64,000 nucleotides of DNA from Blattamonas nauphoetae (Eukaryota; Preaxostyla; Oxymonadida), in the NCBI GenBank assembly GCA_033064195.1, contig JARBJD010000048.1, positions 124,001 to 188,000 of the forward strand. The letters run 5' to 3'. Made by a program: the position numbers and the translations under genes. This document shows positions 1 through 11,937 of the stretch, piece after piece. The notes under the pieces were generated by a model. That model was not told the origin of the DNA, ran no database searches, and worked only from the letters and a program-made list of their open reading frames with translations. Each line of letters begins with the position of its first letter. The first letter of the stretch is position 1.

Positions 1-4
1 ATGA

Positions 5-127
5 GATAACGATTCAGAAGAGAAAATAAACCCGAATAATGTTGAAGCATGGAATGATATGTGGCGTGGCAGATATTCATTTGATCTCCATCGAGATGTT
101 GGCAGATTAGGAGTTCTTTTTCGATGA
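5..127 (+). CDS. Possible last exon of an upstream gene (partial)
   Basis: A short open frame reads to a TGA at 125-127 and encodes an acidic start followed by NNVEAWNDMWRGRYSFDLHR. The composition looks coding and the frame is closed upstream by a TGA at 2-4, so it could be a terminal exon whose acceptor (AG at 4-5 or 18-19) lies at the window edge. I recognise no family. Chance is a real alternative because only about 40 codons are visible. Confidence 0.22.
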   Translation, partial: DNDSEEKINPNNVEAWNDMWRGRYSFDLHRDVGRLGVLFR

Positions 128-431
128 GCCTTTAAAGTTTGTAAATCAGTGAAAAAAAGAGACCTCACATCTAGCCATCCATCTGAAAAGTATCCACTGT
201 AATGATCTTCTTCTGTAAGGACAAACTCAACAGGGTACCTTTCCGAATTAGTGAGAAATCAATGACTGACGCAGAACACACGAATAGCGTCGTTGTTTGT
301 CTTTTGTCAAAACAGACCCGCTCATCATCCATTTTCCATCCAGTTTTCGTTTTGATGACATGGTTTTTCAGAATAGCGTAATTGACCCTTTTTCTGATCC
401 ACCCATTGTGTCTGGTTATCCACATTTTCTG

Positions 432-3383
432 ATGTTGATTAACCTACTTATCTTGCCATTGGCGCTCACAGCCCATCAACTACCGTCCTTCTCTTCAAGG
501 ACCCACGGTGGTCAGTCCACGTATAGATATCACCCGTCTAATACTCGATCGGTCATTAACCAGCCGAAACTCGAGGGTTAGCTTCTTTCGTCCTCCCCTC
601 TCATTGTTCATTCTCCTTTCACAGCTTGCACACTCGATGATGTCCGTGTTGGCTACGGTGAATGCAGACCAAATGGAACAAGAACAGTCTTCTTCCAGTA
701 CGTCCCCACCTGTGACAATACGTCAAGTCCCGTTCTTCACACCCGATACAATTCATCTTGCGATTTTTCATGCCAAGAAGGCCAATATTACGATGCAGTC
801 AAGCAAGATTGCTTCGATTGTCCCGCTGGAACAACCTCTGAATACTACGCCCTAACCTATTCAGATTGGCCTACCATTCCAAAGGAATTCAAGCTTCACA
901 CCGTTAATGATGCAAAACCCTGGGAAGCCTTCGGATCATCAGTCCACGCACCTGCCCTCAAATTATTCCAAGAAACGAGTATGTCCCTCGATGTGGACAT
1001 TCACACACCTTCCGGAAACGTTTCCTTCAAATATGAATGTTTTGACGATGAACGTGGTGAGGTTGAACTCGTCTTCCTCATCGACGGCGTCGAGAAGGGA
1101 CAGAACCTCTACTCATCCACCTTCTCTGTCATCCACTTTCCACTCTCCTTCGGAAAGCATACTCTGACATGGCTTTATCGCTCGAACACCGTCAACGACG
1201 GTCCACTTGACGGAGCTCGCGTGACAGACATCAGAATCGTCGGCGCACATTATTTGGTGAGTCACTGCGTCAAATGTCCAACTGGATCGTATTCCACAGA
1301 AGGAAAATGCATGCAATGCCCTCGCGGGACTTATTCAAAAACACCCGGAGCCAGTAAATGTGAGACATGCGAGAAAGGAAAATGGTCGCAACCAGGATCG
1401 ACTGAATGCCAGGATCTTCCACGCTGCCTCCCCACAGACTATACCGCAACATACGGCGAATGTGAGATGATTGACGGGGAATACAAGAGAATGAGGACCT
1501 TCAAATGGATCGAGCCACTCCACTGCAATCCCGACCATCCTTGGTCCAAGCCCCTCCCAAAGGCTTCTCCTGGCCCATGCCCACGTTGTGGACCCGGTCA
1601 ATTCCGGAAAGCCGGCATTTGTTCCGCATGCCCACAAGGATCTTTCCGAACTGGTGAAGAAGAAGACGAATCCCAATGCCAGCGTTGTGCCTCTGGTTCT
1701 ATTGCTCCCCCAGCCATTGTCGTCTCAGCAGGGTCCAAAATAATCAAAGGGTCCACCACAAAGTGCGTGTCTGATCGAGGCGACCCATCAGACTGTGCAA
1801 CGGACGGCTGGATGGAAAGCCATCTGGGATTCACGTCTGGTGTTGGTCATTCCGGCCCAGTTCAGTCGATTCTCGTTATTCCTCTGAATATCACCACAAA
1901 GGGCGTGGTTTCCTTCCACTTCAGCACACACCTCCAAAACACCTCATACTTCAAGTTCCACACAACGTCGAGCACACCCACAGTTGTCAACTCCTCCCTC
2001 AACGGCAATATCTCCCGCGCCGACGTTAAAGTCACCAACGAAGATACAAACATCACATTCATCTTTCTGAAGACGAGACCGTCAACCTCCCCCGCTGAAG
2101 AGGACTACATCGACATTTACCAAATCACGATCAACGGCGCACAAGATGCTCACGTTGGAGGCACCCGCTGCGACGAATGTCAGCCTGGGACGATGGCAAC
2201 TTCGCAACAGGATTCCTGCTCTGACTGCCCGCCAGGAACGTTTTCTAAGGGCAATGCATCTTCCTGCAGTCCCTGTCTTGATGGAACATACACTTCGTGG
2301 AAGGGATCGGAGATGTGCCGACCATGTGGAAAGCACACCGACTCAGCCGACAACTTCACAACCTGCAAACCGAAGATCTGCGGATTCAAGCACAACGACA
2401 CACACTCCTTCGACCTCAGCTCGCTCCGCATTGACGAAGGAATGCACGGCCCGTTCGACGCTCAGAAAAGCCAGTCACGATACTCGCAATTCTACTTCGA
2501 TTTCTGCTCAACGGGACTGTCTGACGTGATGTGTCTTCCACCAAAACAATCATTTTTGTCGAACGACGAGAAGAACAAGACGAAGAAGACGGTGGTGGGG
2601 AAGATAAAGACATACGCGTGTGAGATCGATGGGGAAACAGTGAAGGATCTCGGAAACAAAATGGAGTTCGATTTCTTTGAGAGGATCGAGAAGAAGATGG
2701 AGTATGGCGTCAACGTCACTTTCTATGATGGTTCGTTATGCTTCAAAACAAAGAAGGGACTCTCTTCGAATGCCCAAACTGAAAGAGTTGAGAAATACTT
2801 CAACAAATACGGAATCGTGACCCCGTCTCTCTCCAACACCTCCCAAATTCTCTCCCAAGACGAAGCCAACGCCCTTGTCCAAGCAAACCAAGCTTCCCTT
2901 CTTCAGAACGTCGTTATGTTCTCGACGCAAGTTCTTCTGAAATGCAATCCCGATGTGCCTGTTGGCCGGCCTGTCCCCGTCTCCCTGGACATGTCGAACT
3001 GTTCGTACTCCTTCCTTTGGGAGACAGCTGCTGCCTGCCGTTCGTGTCGGAAGGAAGATTTCGACACCATCACCACTGACTGCATAAAGAGCCAGCAGAA
3101 GGTCCGTTCCGTGAAGAAGGGCAGTTCTCAGTGCTTTGGAGGGTATGTGCCTGATGCGGAGATTGTCCAGAGCTGTAAGAGCCCGTATGTCAAGCTGGGG
3201 GCATTGGAAACAATTCTTGTGGTTGCGATCGTATTAGTTGTGATTGTGGGAGGAATTATCATTATCTGCCTCCTTCGGAAGAAGAACAAGACACTCCAAT
3301 TCCAACTGTTGGAGAATTCAAACAGGCAGATTGAGAAGGAGGGAGGAACTTCGATGTTTGACGAAGATGGTGACAAGCAATAG
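432..3383 (+). CDS. ELAPOR/EIG121-like cysteine-rich type I membrane protein
   Basis: Joining 432-576 to 625-3383 gives 967 aa, close to animal ELAPOR1/2 (about 1,000 aa), endosome/lysosome-associated glycoproteins linked to trafficking and autophagy. The ATG at 432 opens a signal peptide (MLINLLILPLALTA). The order then matches the family: an N-terminal CTLDD...YGECR block, CxxCPxGTxS cysteine-rich repeats (for example CVKCPTGSYS and CMQCPRGTYS), a second block PRCLPTDYTATYGECE, a beta-sandwich-like segment, more repeats, then a C-terminal MRH-like region (CGFKHNDTHSF onwards) and the signature SFLWETAAACRSC. One transmembrane helix lies near residues 908-932, followed by RKKNK and a short acidic tail. 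The upstream extension is supported because cysteine-rich coding continues in frame from 625 to 980. The gene converges with the kinase gene. The family call rests on recalled motifs, not an alignment. Confidence 0.85.
577..624 (+). other. 48-bp spliceosomal intron in the ELAPOR-like gene
   Basis: It begins GTTAGC and ends TTTCACAG after a pyrimidine-rich tract. It contains an in-frame TAG, and its removal fuses the signal-peptide exon (ending in GAG G) to CT TGC ACA CTC, giving EACTLDD. That is the expected start of the cysteine-rich ectodomain. The length is a multiple of three. Confidence 0.75.
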
Positions 3384-3723
3384 TAACCAGCTGTTCAGGT
3401 TCCGTTCCACTTCACCACTTTCTTTGGATTACCTTTGTCATCCATCAATCCTTGGACTCATAATTTGTGGTTGTCAGTTCCAGAATCGAATAAAAAAGAA
3501 ACAGCATTCACTGAAATGTCACGGCATCGTTGGTGCACAACAATAAAGACAATGGGGAGAAAGAAAGGAGTAACACTGGGCCGATGACAAAATGCCAAAA
3601 ATGAGACAGAATAAAACTGGTCTATCACGGAATAACATTAGCAAAAGGAAATGAATGTGAACTCGCAGAGAGCGGTTGAAAAGGAGGTACACACGATTCA
3701 ATCACTCAACAGAGACGTGATGC
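3384..3723. other. Convergent intergenic region
   Basis: This 340-bp gap separates two convergent 3' ends. An AATAAA at 3489-3494 is a possible polyadenylation signal for the plus-strand receptor gene. No coding sequence is supported here. Confidence 0.5.
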
Positions 3724-5438
3724 TCAATCTGAAGGCAAAGGTTCGCTTATTGCGGATATGGGTTCAGATGAGGGGTCGAGTGTTTGAGGTTGTGGGATGT
3801 TTGTGTTTGTGGGTGAGCTGATAGAGAGAGAATGGTCCCGAACAGAACGGGATGAGGGAGGAGCATTTGGGCCGAATGATTGGTGTAGGACAGTGTTTGG
3901 GGAACCAGTGGAGGAAGTGAATGTCGGCTGAGGGAAACGGGACTTATGCTTTGTCCAAATCTTGCTAACCTCGCCTCGAGAGATGACCATCTCTTCCTGC
4001 GAAAAGTTAAAGAAAGGGGGGAAGAGAGAGCCATCAGGGAGGAGCGTATCCTCATCATCTCGCAGCTCATCAAAAAACGGATGCTGAAGAGCTTGTAAGG
4101 CAGTTAGTCGACGGGAGGGATTGTATACTAGCAATTTGGAGACTAGGTCGATGGCTGAGCGACTTGTTCCATTCGGGAACAACGTCGGCCAGTCTCGTGA
4201 GCGTGTTGTGGGGATCTTGACACGCAGGTTGGGGCACCGCATGCTGACCATATCCTCGGATGATGGGGTGCCCAGAATTTGGATGATTTTGATGATTTGG
4301 TCCACGGGGGAGTCACCTGGGAACATGGGTCGGCCGGTGAGGAGTTCTGCGATGACACAGCCTGTACTCCACATATCTAAGGGTAGAGAAAGATAATAAG
4401 CATGGGAACACATCAAAATAATGGGGAGTCGCGTCAAACCGATCTGCGTGTTGTATTCCTGAGCTCCGAATGCGAGCTCAGGTGCACGGTAGAAACGGGA
4501 GCAGATGTACGAAAGACTGACTTCACCAGGACGAAGAACTTTGGCTGATCCAAAATCACACAATTTCAGAACACCGGTTCTGGGATTGACGAGGATATTC
4601 TCTGCAAAAAGTTATGGGATTGAAAAGGGATATACGGGGTTTAATGTCACGGTGAGCAATGCGGAACCCATGGAGATAGACGAGAGCACGGATGAGCTGG
4701 TAGGAGTACATCTGAGAGGGTGAGGACGACATGAAGCAAACTTTGATCCAGGAGGTTGGCATCTCACGTTTTTGACGGATATAATGTTTGTTGAATGAAT
4801 AAAGAGTGTGGGGAACATATTCCATCACGAGATGAAGATAGGTTTGCTGAGTCTGAATGAGAAATGGAAAAAGTGAAAAAGAAGAAAAGAAAACTCTTTC
4901 ATCTTTGTTTGAAAAATAGCGAATCATTCTCACACAATTCGGATGATTTATCACACGCATCATCTGAAGTTCTCGATTCTAGGAAAATAAAAGGCTGACA
5001 AGAACACACTTTAACTTTGGGATCGAGCTTCACACATTTCACAGCGACTGGCTCTTTCTGTCTTGGAATATGGGTAATAAGGACTGTTCCAAAACTCCCA
5101 CAGCCTGCAGTCTTTCCGCCAGAAATTGTGATTGGGTTTGTGTTGAATTGAGGGAGAATGGCATCGTCTGAGGGAATTGAGAAAGTTGAAGTGATACAAG
5201 ATTCTGCTAAGGCATTGGAAATATCTTCGATGTATTCAGGGGTGATGGTTGGTGAGTTGAAGGAGTCAGAGTCGTCTGAGCTATTGGTGGAGTTGTTGAT
5301 GACGATAGGATTTGGAGACGGAGATAATCGTGTTGAATCGTTCTGCAAGTCCGTCGATTTATGGATCAGGGTCTTGATTTCGACGGACATCAACAAAGGT
5401 GCGTCAGTGATATAACGGAAATACAGAATTAAGGTCAT
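3724..5438 (-). CDS. GSK3: Glycogen synthase kinase 3 (GSK-3) family Ser/Thr kinase
   Basis: Six exons (5438-5010, 4978-4895, 4852-4742, 4711-4636, 4601-4440, 4376-3724) give 504 aa. Kinase motifs appear in order: the Gly loop GCGSFG, VAVKCVKLD with the catalytic Lys, NRELQMMRVINHPNCV with the C-helix Glu, LVMEYVPHTLY, HRDIKPQN catalytic loop, CDFGSAK, then the activation segment with SYICSRFYRAPELAFG, whose SYICSR tyrosine is the GSK-3 hallmark, then DMWSTGCV and PGDSPVDQIIKIIQILGTP. The C-lobe ends near HPFFDELR and is followed by a Ser/Pro-rich tail. N-terminal and C-terminal extensions are longer than in animal GSK-3. A second in-frame ATG at 5390 (MSVEIK) may be the true start. All catalytic residues are intact, so the enzyme should be active. 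Confidence 0.9.
4377..5009 (-). other. Five short introns of the GSK-3 gene
   Basis: Introns at 4979-5009 (31 bp), 4853-4894 (42 bp), 4712-4741 (30 bp), 4602-4635 (34 bp) and 4377-4439 (63 bp) all begin GT and end AG on the coding strand. Each boundary was fixed by restoring conserved kinase sequence: KVK/NREL, DER/TQQTY, WIK/MYSYQ, KP-Q-N and QI-D-MW. The 30-34 bp introns are near the lower limit known for spliceosomal introns. Confidence 0.8.
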
Positions 5439-6194
5439 GATCTACGAAAGGTTTTTTCTGGTTTCATCGAAGTTGCTATATTCCTCTTCATAATCCTGTT
5501 TCGTTCGGAATACGCCTTCTCACAATTTGGGAGAGTTTTCTCTTCATTCATGACTAGACCCAAACTGAATGAAGTATGGTATTTTAAATGAAGTGGGTAT
5601 ATTTGAATAGAACTATGGGAAATTTGAAATAACTAAGTTATTTTGAAATAACCCACTTATTTCAGAAAGGTCAAACATATTTTAAATTAGGCACCATAAC
5701 ATTTTTTGAACCCACTTTCGCAATTTTCTGATTCAAATGTATCTCAAAAGCGAACCAGAAGCGACAAAATGTGAAGTGAAGGATGGAAAATGTTGACATG
5801 TTCGAAATTACTCACTTTGGAGGCGTCACTTCAGATCCGCCCCACTTCACTTTTCATTCCTTCTGAGTCTTTTCTAACAGGAATGGACACTGTTCTCTGT
5901 CATTTTTTGATCAGCTACAGATTGCACATATGCAGGACACATGAAAAGAATAAATGAATGAGGTCAATCTGGTGATTAGAATGGTCAACTTTCGGAGTTT
6001 GATGCCCACATGGACTGACAGCAGATGACCAGCCTATTCACAATGAGCACTGAGCAGGTCGGGCGTGAGATGTGATGGCTTTGCATGGGTAGCGGAGTGT
6101 TTGATTTGACGATGTATTTGTTCTCCATCGGGGCCTTCACGGACTCTTTTCACACTTGTGCTTCTCTGTCTGTTCCATCGAGCTGAATTTCGTG
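5439..6194. other. AT-rich intergenic stretch with palindromic repeats
   Basis: No gene is supported. From 5555 to about 5700 the DNA carries repeated short palindrome-like motifs (ATTTGAAATAAC and GTTATTTTGAAATAAC) next to the terminal-type repeat described separately. The rest is unremarkable. Confidence 0.5.
5555..5580 (+). repeat. Left copy of a 26-bp inverted terminal-type repeat
   Basis: TAGACCCAAACTGAATGAAG plus TATGGT here is matched exactly, in inverse orientation, at 22615-22640. Weaker similarity (TTTTxAAATG, TGAATGAAGT, TATTTGAATAG and GAAATAACC motifs) continues inward for roughly 150-200 bp on both sides. Just outside the AGACCC ends both flanks read ACT (left ACT|AGACCC, right GGGTCT|ACT), a possible 3-bp target duplication. 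Confidence 0.6.
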
Positions 6195-6761
6195 TCATTT
6201 GTTTCGCTTGCATTCGAGGCTCCGATTATTTTGGTGAAGCAGCATCACCGAATCGCTTGAGTCCACAGGGCTGAGCATGGTGAGCAGACGTTCCATGTCC
6301 GACTTGTCCGAATCTGACAATTCGTCTTCTGACACAAAACTGAACGCCACGTCGGTCATCTCCTCTTCTCCTTCGACTTCTAAATTCGATGCAAAGATGG
6401 CGTCAGCGATCGACTCCATCGCGCCCAAATATTCTTTGAGGCCATCGTCCTCCGACGGCTGGAGCAGTTGAGCAATAGTTCTAAAAGCGGTGTCCTGCAA
6501 ACCAGCCAACACTTTGTCGCCGTCATCTGCTCCACTCAGCCCTTCCTCGCTCGACACGAGATCGTCCAAATTTTGTCTTTTCTTCTCCGATTTTTCCTGT
6601 TTGAGCAGTTCCTTCGGTTCTCGCTCGAATTCTTCATCCTCCAGTGACCTCGTCTTGTGCCAACATTTGTGGATTCTTCTCTCCAACTGCTTCCGCTGCC
6701 CCTTCGCCTTGATCACCTGCACAAGCTCCCTCAGTTTGTATCTGTTTCTTGTCTTCGACAT
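6195..6761 (-). CDS. Hypothetical acidic, charged protein (188 aa)
   Basis: The ATG-initiated frame encodes a basic, helix-prone N-terminus (MSKTRNRYKLRELVQVIKAK then KQLERRIHKCWHKTRS). A strongly acidic middle and end follow (SEDELSDSDKSDMERLLTML). No domain is recognised. Base composition is higher in GC than in flanking DNA, as in the 19.4-21 kb block. It sits inside the repeat-bounded accessory block, and the neighbouring frames upstream are broken, so it may be the surviving exon of a larger gene. Confidence 0.4.
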   Translation of the reverse strand: MSKTRNRYKLRELVQVIKAKGQRKQLERRIHKCWHKTRSLEDEEFEREPKELLKQEKSEKKRQNLDDLVSSEEGLSGADDGDKVLAGLQDTAFRTIAQLLQPSEDDGLKEYLGAMESIADAIFASNLEVEGEEEMTDVAFSFVSEDELSDSDKSDMERLLTMLSPVDSSDSVMLLHQNNRSLECKRNK

Positions 6762-6972
6762 CTCTTTCCGACTCCGTCTTCTGATTGGTTGACTCAGTCA
6801 ATCCGATTGACCTGAGCAATGTTTACAGACGAGGATCGTTACAATGGACGTGTTTGTGTTGTGCGAGTGGTTTGTTGTCAGTGGGAGGCGATGACATTGT
6901 TTTGGCGTGAAGAGAGATTCGATCAGTGATATATTCGGTAGACATGGAAGTGATAGAGGGTGGATGTCGCTC

Positions 6973-9285
6973 TCATACAAACTGGGCAGCTTCAGCTCCT
7001 TCCCTGGCTCGATCTGCCATTATGAAGAGAAGCAGAGTGTCAGATCCAACAGCCTCAGAATCGGAAGAAGGGCTTTGTCGACTGAGCTCTTCATATAATC
7101 GAATTCTGGGAAATGGTGATCGAACGGTGTGGCTCCCTCGCTCGGCGACGGTGAAGAGGAATCGGTCAGAGTGATTGAGAGACCAGACGCCGCCCGTGCT
7201 TCCATCAACCCGCTCTCCGACGCTGATCTCGCCACGGTATTTGAGCTGTCTGTGGATGGAGGAGTAACTCCACAGACCTGGTTCTGGAGATGAGATGTGA
7301 CGTGAAGAATGTCCCAAGTGATTCCGATAAAGATCCTCGACGTTGCAATGTCCAGCAGATGAGTGAACTGTGGAAGTGGGGCGATGGGATGTGTGAGGCT
7401 GGGAGAGATCGACACATCTTCTGGCTCTGAACCAGTTTTGTAAGGCACTTCTGCTCGGAAGAATTCTGCGTTGTCTGTCGTATTTTTTGTGATTGAGATT
7501 GGACGATGCATCAATGATTGCCTGTTCCGATTTCTGAGGGCCAAATTCAGGTTTGAACACTTCAATTTGGTCTCTGGTCTGTTCGTTGAGTTGGGGGATC
7601 TGCTGGCGCCCTTTAGACGACATTGGCTACTTCATGATCATCTCCCATCCGTACCCCACTCTCTCCACATCGTCTGGATTGAAAGACACTGTCTGGTTCT
7701 CGAGTGCATGCGTGCAGTCTTTCTGGATCTTTCCCATTTTCGACCAGAAGAACGGTGGAAGGAAGAAGAAGTCCAAATGCGTGTTTGTCAGAAACAGAGT
7801 CAGGAAGTGATCCCACCCAGCAGCGCAGACGGCCACCTGGATGATGAAAGCATCGGGGAACACATTCGAGTAGAGCATCGATGGATAAAGGTAGCGTATG
7901 TTGAGTGGCTCTTCGCAGAGGAGGGGGGACTCTTCAGGCGAGATGACAGTGGAGAGAGGATCGTTTTTTACGGCGAGGGAGATGTGGTTGGCGAGGGTGA
8001 ATGCGGTGAGTCGATGGTTGAGAAGGTTCGTTGTGAAGGGAACTTCGAAGTGCATCCGATGCAGAAGAAGTCTGGTCACGAATTGCTTCAACTTGAAGAC
8101 TTCCGAGGTGGGTGGAGCGGATGTGGTCAGCATGTTTGTGTTGGGCGATGTCTACGAAGAACGATCAGACACGACTGGGGAGTTCGATTCGAGCGGAAGA
8201 TAACCGCCAGGCATCGGCGACATGACGAGAGGGACAAACACTTCCCAACTTTTGTCTTTGACAGACACGAACTCTTTGGAGGGGGGCGAGGGACGAGGCG
8301 GCGAAGACGGGAGACGACGATGGTTTGGACAGCGCTTTCTTTGCTTTTGGTGTTGTGAGAGTGATGGTCTGCTGTTCGAGGAGAGGCACAGGGGCGAAGG
8401 ATGCAATTGGTCTGAATCCAGAGAGAGAAGGGGACTGGCCAGCGATGGGAATGTACACCTGCAGCGTGGTGTTCTCGTCGTCGATTCGGATGGCGTCGAG
8501 GAGTGCTTGGTTGAACGCCGTTGAGTCGTTTGCGAAGATGATTGACTCGATAGTCTCAACAATGTTCTCGCCGTGTCCTTCCTGTTCAAGTTGCTCTCCT
8601 GTCTTCTCTTCGATCAGAATCCGCTGGAGGACGACCGGCACATCGACCCAAGTGATGTCGACATCGAGTGGAGTGTGAGAAGGAGGAGCGAAGGCCACAC
8701 TGTCAGCCACATTCAGGACGTGATGTGAGTGTGAATACGGGGCCTGTGGACGATACGGGTAAAGAGCGACCAACGGCGAGCGAGACAGCATCCTCTGCGC
8801 GATGATGGAGACGAGAGTTCTGAGAAATGGACGAGTCGCTGAGGTGCTTGTGAAGGTGAGAGGAAGTGATTGTTGAAGCAGCATCGATCCGGTCGTTCCG
8901 ACTGTCAGTTCCTCTTCAGTAGCAAACTGAAGGAAGGGCTACTGAGACAACACTCTGATCATCGGCCCACACGACGTGGACGGCGTAAGCAGCAGAAGAA
9001 GATCAGCAATCGGGCTGGAATCCAGCGTCTGCCCATTCTGGTCGAACGAGTTTCGATATACTTCGCGCAGTGTGTTCTTCGTGGAAGAGTGGGCGAGGGT
9101 AGTGACTGACAAGGACTCGGGGAGATGTTTGATGAAGACGTCGACAATTGCTTGTCGTTGGAGTGGCTGAGGGAAGTGAAGTGGGGGTGAGGGAGGAGAG
9201 GTCGGGGGGGTTCGGAAATGGTCGGTGTTTGTGAGCTGATGATGGCTATTTCACTTTTGTTCATTTTTTGGAGAACCCAGTTCAT
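6973..9285 (-). pseudogene. Unrecognised, frame-broken minus-strand gene
   Basis: Several minus-strand frames in this stretch look coding and follow one another: 9285-8959, 8884-8165 (239 aa; includes DVDITWVDVPVVLQRILIEE and IDDENTTLQVYIPIAG), a frame change near 8300 into VKDKSWEVFVPLVMSPMPGG, 8133-7627 (168 aa; includes EEPLNIRYLYPSMLYSNVF and VSFNPDDVERVGYGWEMIMK), then 7623 onwards with FKPEFGPQKSEQ. They read as one protein of at least 600 residues interrupted by a few frame changes or unrecognised introns. I cannot assign a family. An alternative is an intact multi-exon gene. Confidence 0.4.
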
Positions 9286-10521
9286 TTGTTTATTTCTTTC
9301 GCTCAGAGATTGGGACTGTTACACAAGCACACACGTGAATGTGGAATATGACGGATTATGGTTGAACCCTGTTTAAAGGGAGGCTCTGAACGTTGTCAAT
9401 ATCGATGTAACAATCCAATTTATGTCAGGATCCATTCTGGGAAGCAGTCTTGTGTCAGGCTGAGCCGATACGGATTCGAACTCGTGGGTGCTCTGTGCAG
9501 TGACTATTCCGGCCAATCCTGTCTCAGTAGCCCGTGAATGGAAGCGAGGGGGAGTTGTTCCATATGATAGTTCTCCCAATAGGCTCGAATGAAGCTGTGG
9601 ATGAACGCGTTGTCTTTGGATATGCTAAGGAACAATAATGCAAATTCCTCCTGAGAAAAAAGATGACTGAACCACATCCAGAAGCGTAGGTTCGAAATTG
9701 TTGATTGTCGCTGGAGAGGATAGTTCCAAATGAATTGGTGAACGGGGTTGAGACCTGTCGGTCGTGGGACGTCGCGCATTTCTTCCGGACGTTCAGTTTA
9801 TGCAACAAGTTGCAGAAACGAGGAATAGAGATGTGTGAAGTGTGGCTCGGTTGGACTGTTGAACGAGTTACGTTGACGGTTCAAAGAAAAGACGACGAAT
9901 CTCCAGACGGCGCCATCGCCATTTGAGATAATATAATTCAGCACACTGAAAAGGTTTCACAGTAATGCTCGTCGGGTTAAGATGAAAACAACATCTCAAG
10001 ATAATTTGAAGGTCTCGGTGTTGCTGAAGAAAGACCTCTGATGAGAGATGGTGAGGAAATGGCACTCACTAACCAAACAGTGCTGTTCTCCGCATCCAAA
10101 CAACATGTGGCGTTACAGGAAAAACGACATCATATCGTAGTCCTGTCTGGGGAGTCATTGGGAAGCTTGGATGGAAGGATGACCGAGGCATTGTTGGTGT
10201 ATGAATTGACACGACTGAAAAGTAAAAGGTAAAGAAGTTGTAAGAAGATTGTCAGACATTGAGGAAAGGTTTTGCGTGTGTATTCGAACCAGAGGGAAGT
10301 GGGACGCGAAAAGTTTAAGAGAACGAATCTTGGCATGTCTCGTCAATCCTGACAAGTTCCATCGGATGAAATGTGTTCACGCGGAGAGCTGTGACTTCTG
10401 AGAGAATTGCAGGGATAGCCGGCTTAAAGATGGAAGACTGAAAAAATGACCTGAAAGGAATCTTTACAAATGGGAGTGGTTGAAAGCTGAGGAATTAGAG
10501 TGAATAGTGAGGGTTCACAAA
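9286..10521. other. No supported gene
   Basis: Only short, compositionally non-coding frames are present. I see no RNA gene, repeat or element ends in this 1.2-kb stretch. Confidence 0.5.
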
Positions 10522-11886
10522 TTAGAATTCGTCAAAGTCAAAGCTGTGTTGTGTCGGTTGTGACTCCGGAGATGAGGACGTGTTTGATATACGACGAACG
10601 TGGCTGATGTCCGCATGAGCCTTTCTGGAAATTGCTTTGATTTTTGCTATTGTAAGAGCTGGCTCAACAGTGTGAGCCAGCGCTCTGTCACTAAACGTGT
10701 CATCAAAGGAAAACCCCGACCAAGAGTCGATGTGCAGGTTCGTCAGCCATACAGCGATTTGCGTGTCCATATTGATTGAATCCATCCCTCCATCATACGT
10801 TCCGGCTAAACGAAGCCAAATAGTCTTCATTCTTCCAAAAATCTTTCCACTTCAATTCTTTCGTGAGCAACCCATTTGTTGTGCTCTTTTACTTGCTCAT
10901 TGCTCCTGTTCTCTTCTGTGAGTTTTGTTGGACGGATAAATCGAAATTGTGGAAATTGACCAAGGTACCCCTGATCCCCCATGATTCCCCATGATGTCTC
11001 TCCATTCTCTTTGAATACGAGTTTTTCTGATTCTGTCTTTTGGAGGTATTGCTCGATAATGGGAAGATTTTCGCGGAAGACCATCACATCGTGTTTGGAG
11101 CCTTGATATCCATCAGAAACAAAAGGGCTTTGTGGGGTGGTGATGCCGACACGCAAACCTGAAATTTCATCGCATATACGTCGTGATGACCATCCCATAA
11201 AACTTTGCCATGGTTATGTGGAACCAATGGCTTCGGAACGACGATGGTGGTGGCATCAACGTACAGTGCCACGAATGGCCATTTCGAGAGTTGATTTGGG
11301 ACGGGACGAGGGGGGAATTAAACAAATCTGATAGAACAGAGTGCAACCTGGGTCGGATGTTATGAATTGCGTTGGATGTCATCGTTTCGCTGAGATTCAT
11401 GAATCGAGATATTTGCTTCTGTTTCGTTTGGGATGAAAGCCATTCTAGGTAAATAATTAGCTCATCTGAGGTTGCCAAGCTCTTCTTCTTTCCCCTCTTT
11501 GGTCCCTCAGGAAATTTGTCTGATATTCGTGTCACAAGCGAATGGAAGTTGTCGGCGGAGATTCGCAGTTGTTCCCAATGATTCCCGTCTTCGTAGCTCT
11601 GCGTTAATCCCCCGGTTTTTTCTGGTTTTTTCTTAATGGGTCTCGTATTCAAAATAGCCTGGGTTTGTCTTGTTTTTAACTTTTGTAATTCGTTCAGCTG
11701 AGTTGACGATGCCCTTTTCACTTTTCGAATCTCCTCAGTCTCTATGGGGAGATTTAACTCTCCTGGCTGTGGAGAGACATGGGATCTCATCAGGTTCGTT
11801 GCTCTATCTAGAGGACTGGGGGAATTCCAATTCAAGCTGTGTGTGAAAGGTGTCCCTATAATTTTGAAAAAATCCATCCGTTTCAC
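10522..11886 (-). mobile_element. PIF/Harbinger-like DDE transposase, decayed
   Basis: Reading right to left, a helix-turn-helix-type N-terminal region (LATSDELIIYLEWLSSQTKQ then ISRFMNLSETMTSNAIHNIR) leads into a DDE_4-type catalytic core. The core has LYVDATTIVVPKP (first Asp), DGHHDVYAMKFQVCVSA, DGYQGSKHDVMVFRENLPII (second Asp), GIMGDQGYLG and HERIEVERFFGRMKTIW (Glu). Motif order and spacing fit PIF/Harbinger and related IS5-like transposases. The core is spread over three frames (11886-11167, 11272-11084, 11198-10827, 10830-10522), so about three frameshifts have inactivated it. I could not find convincing terminal repeats or the Myb-like partner gene usual for this group. Confidence 0.7.
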
Positions 11887-11937
11887 AGTGATAACCGAAA
11901 TGAAAATCTCAATAATGTGTTAAGGATACCATTGAAC

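Noticed and set aside
7471-8358. 295-codon plus-strand frame
   Set aside because: Its composition (many His, Cys, Trp, Arg) is not protein-like, and the opposite strand carries better coding segments.
9440-9530. tRNA-like GTTCGAATC on the minus strand
   Set aside because: The flanking five-base stems do not pair and no anticodon arm or acceptor stem can be drawn.
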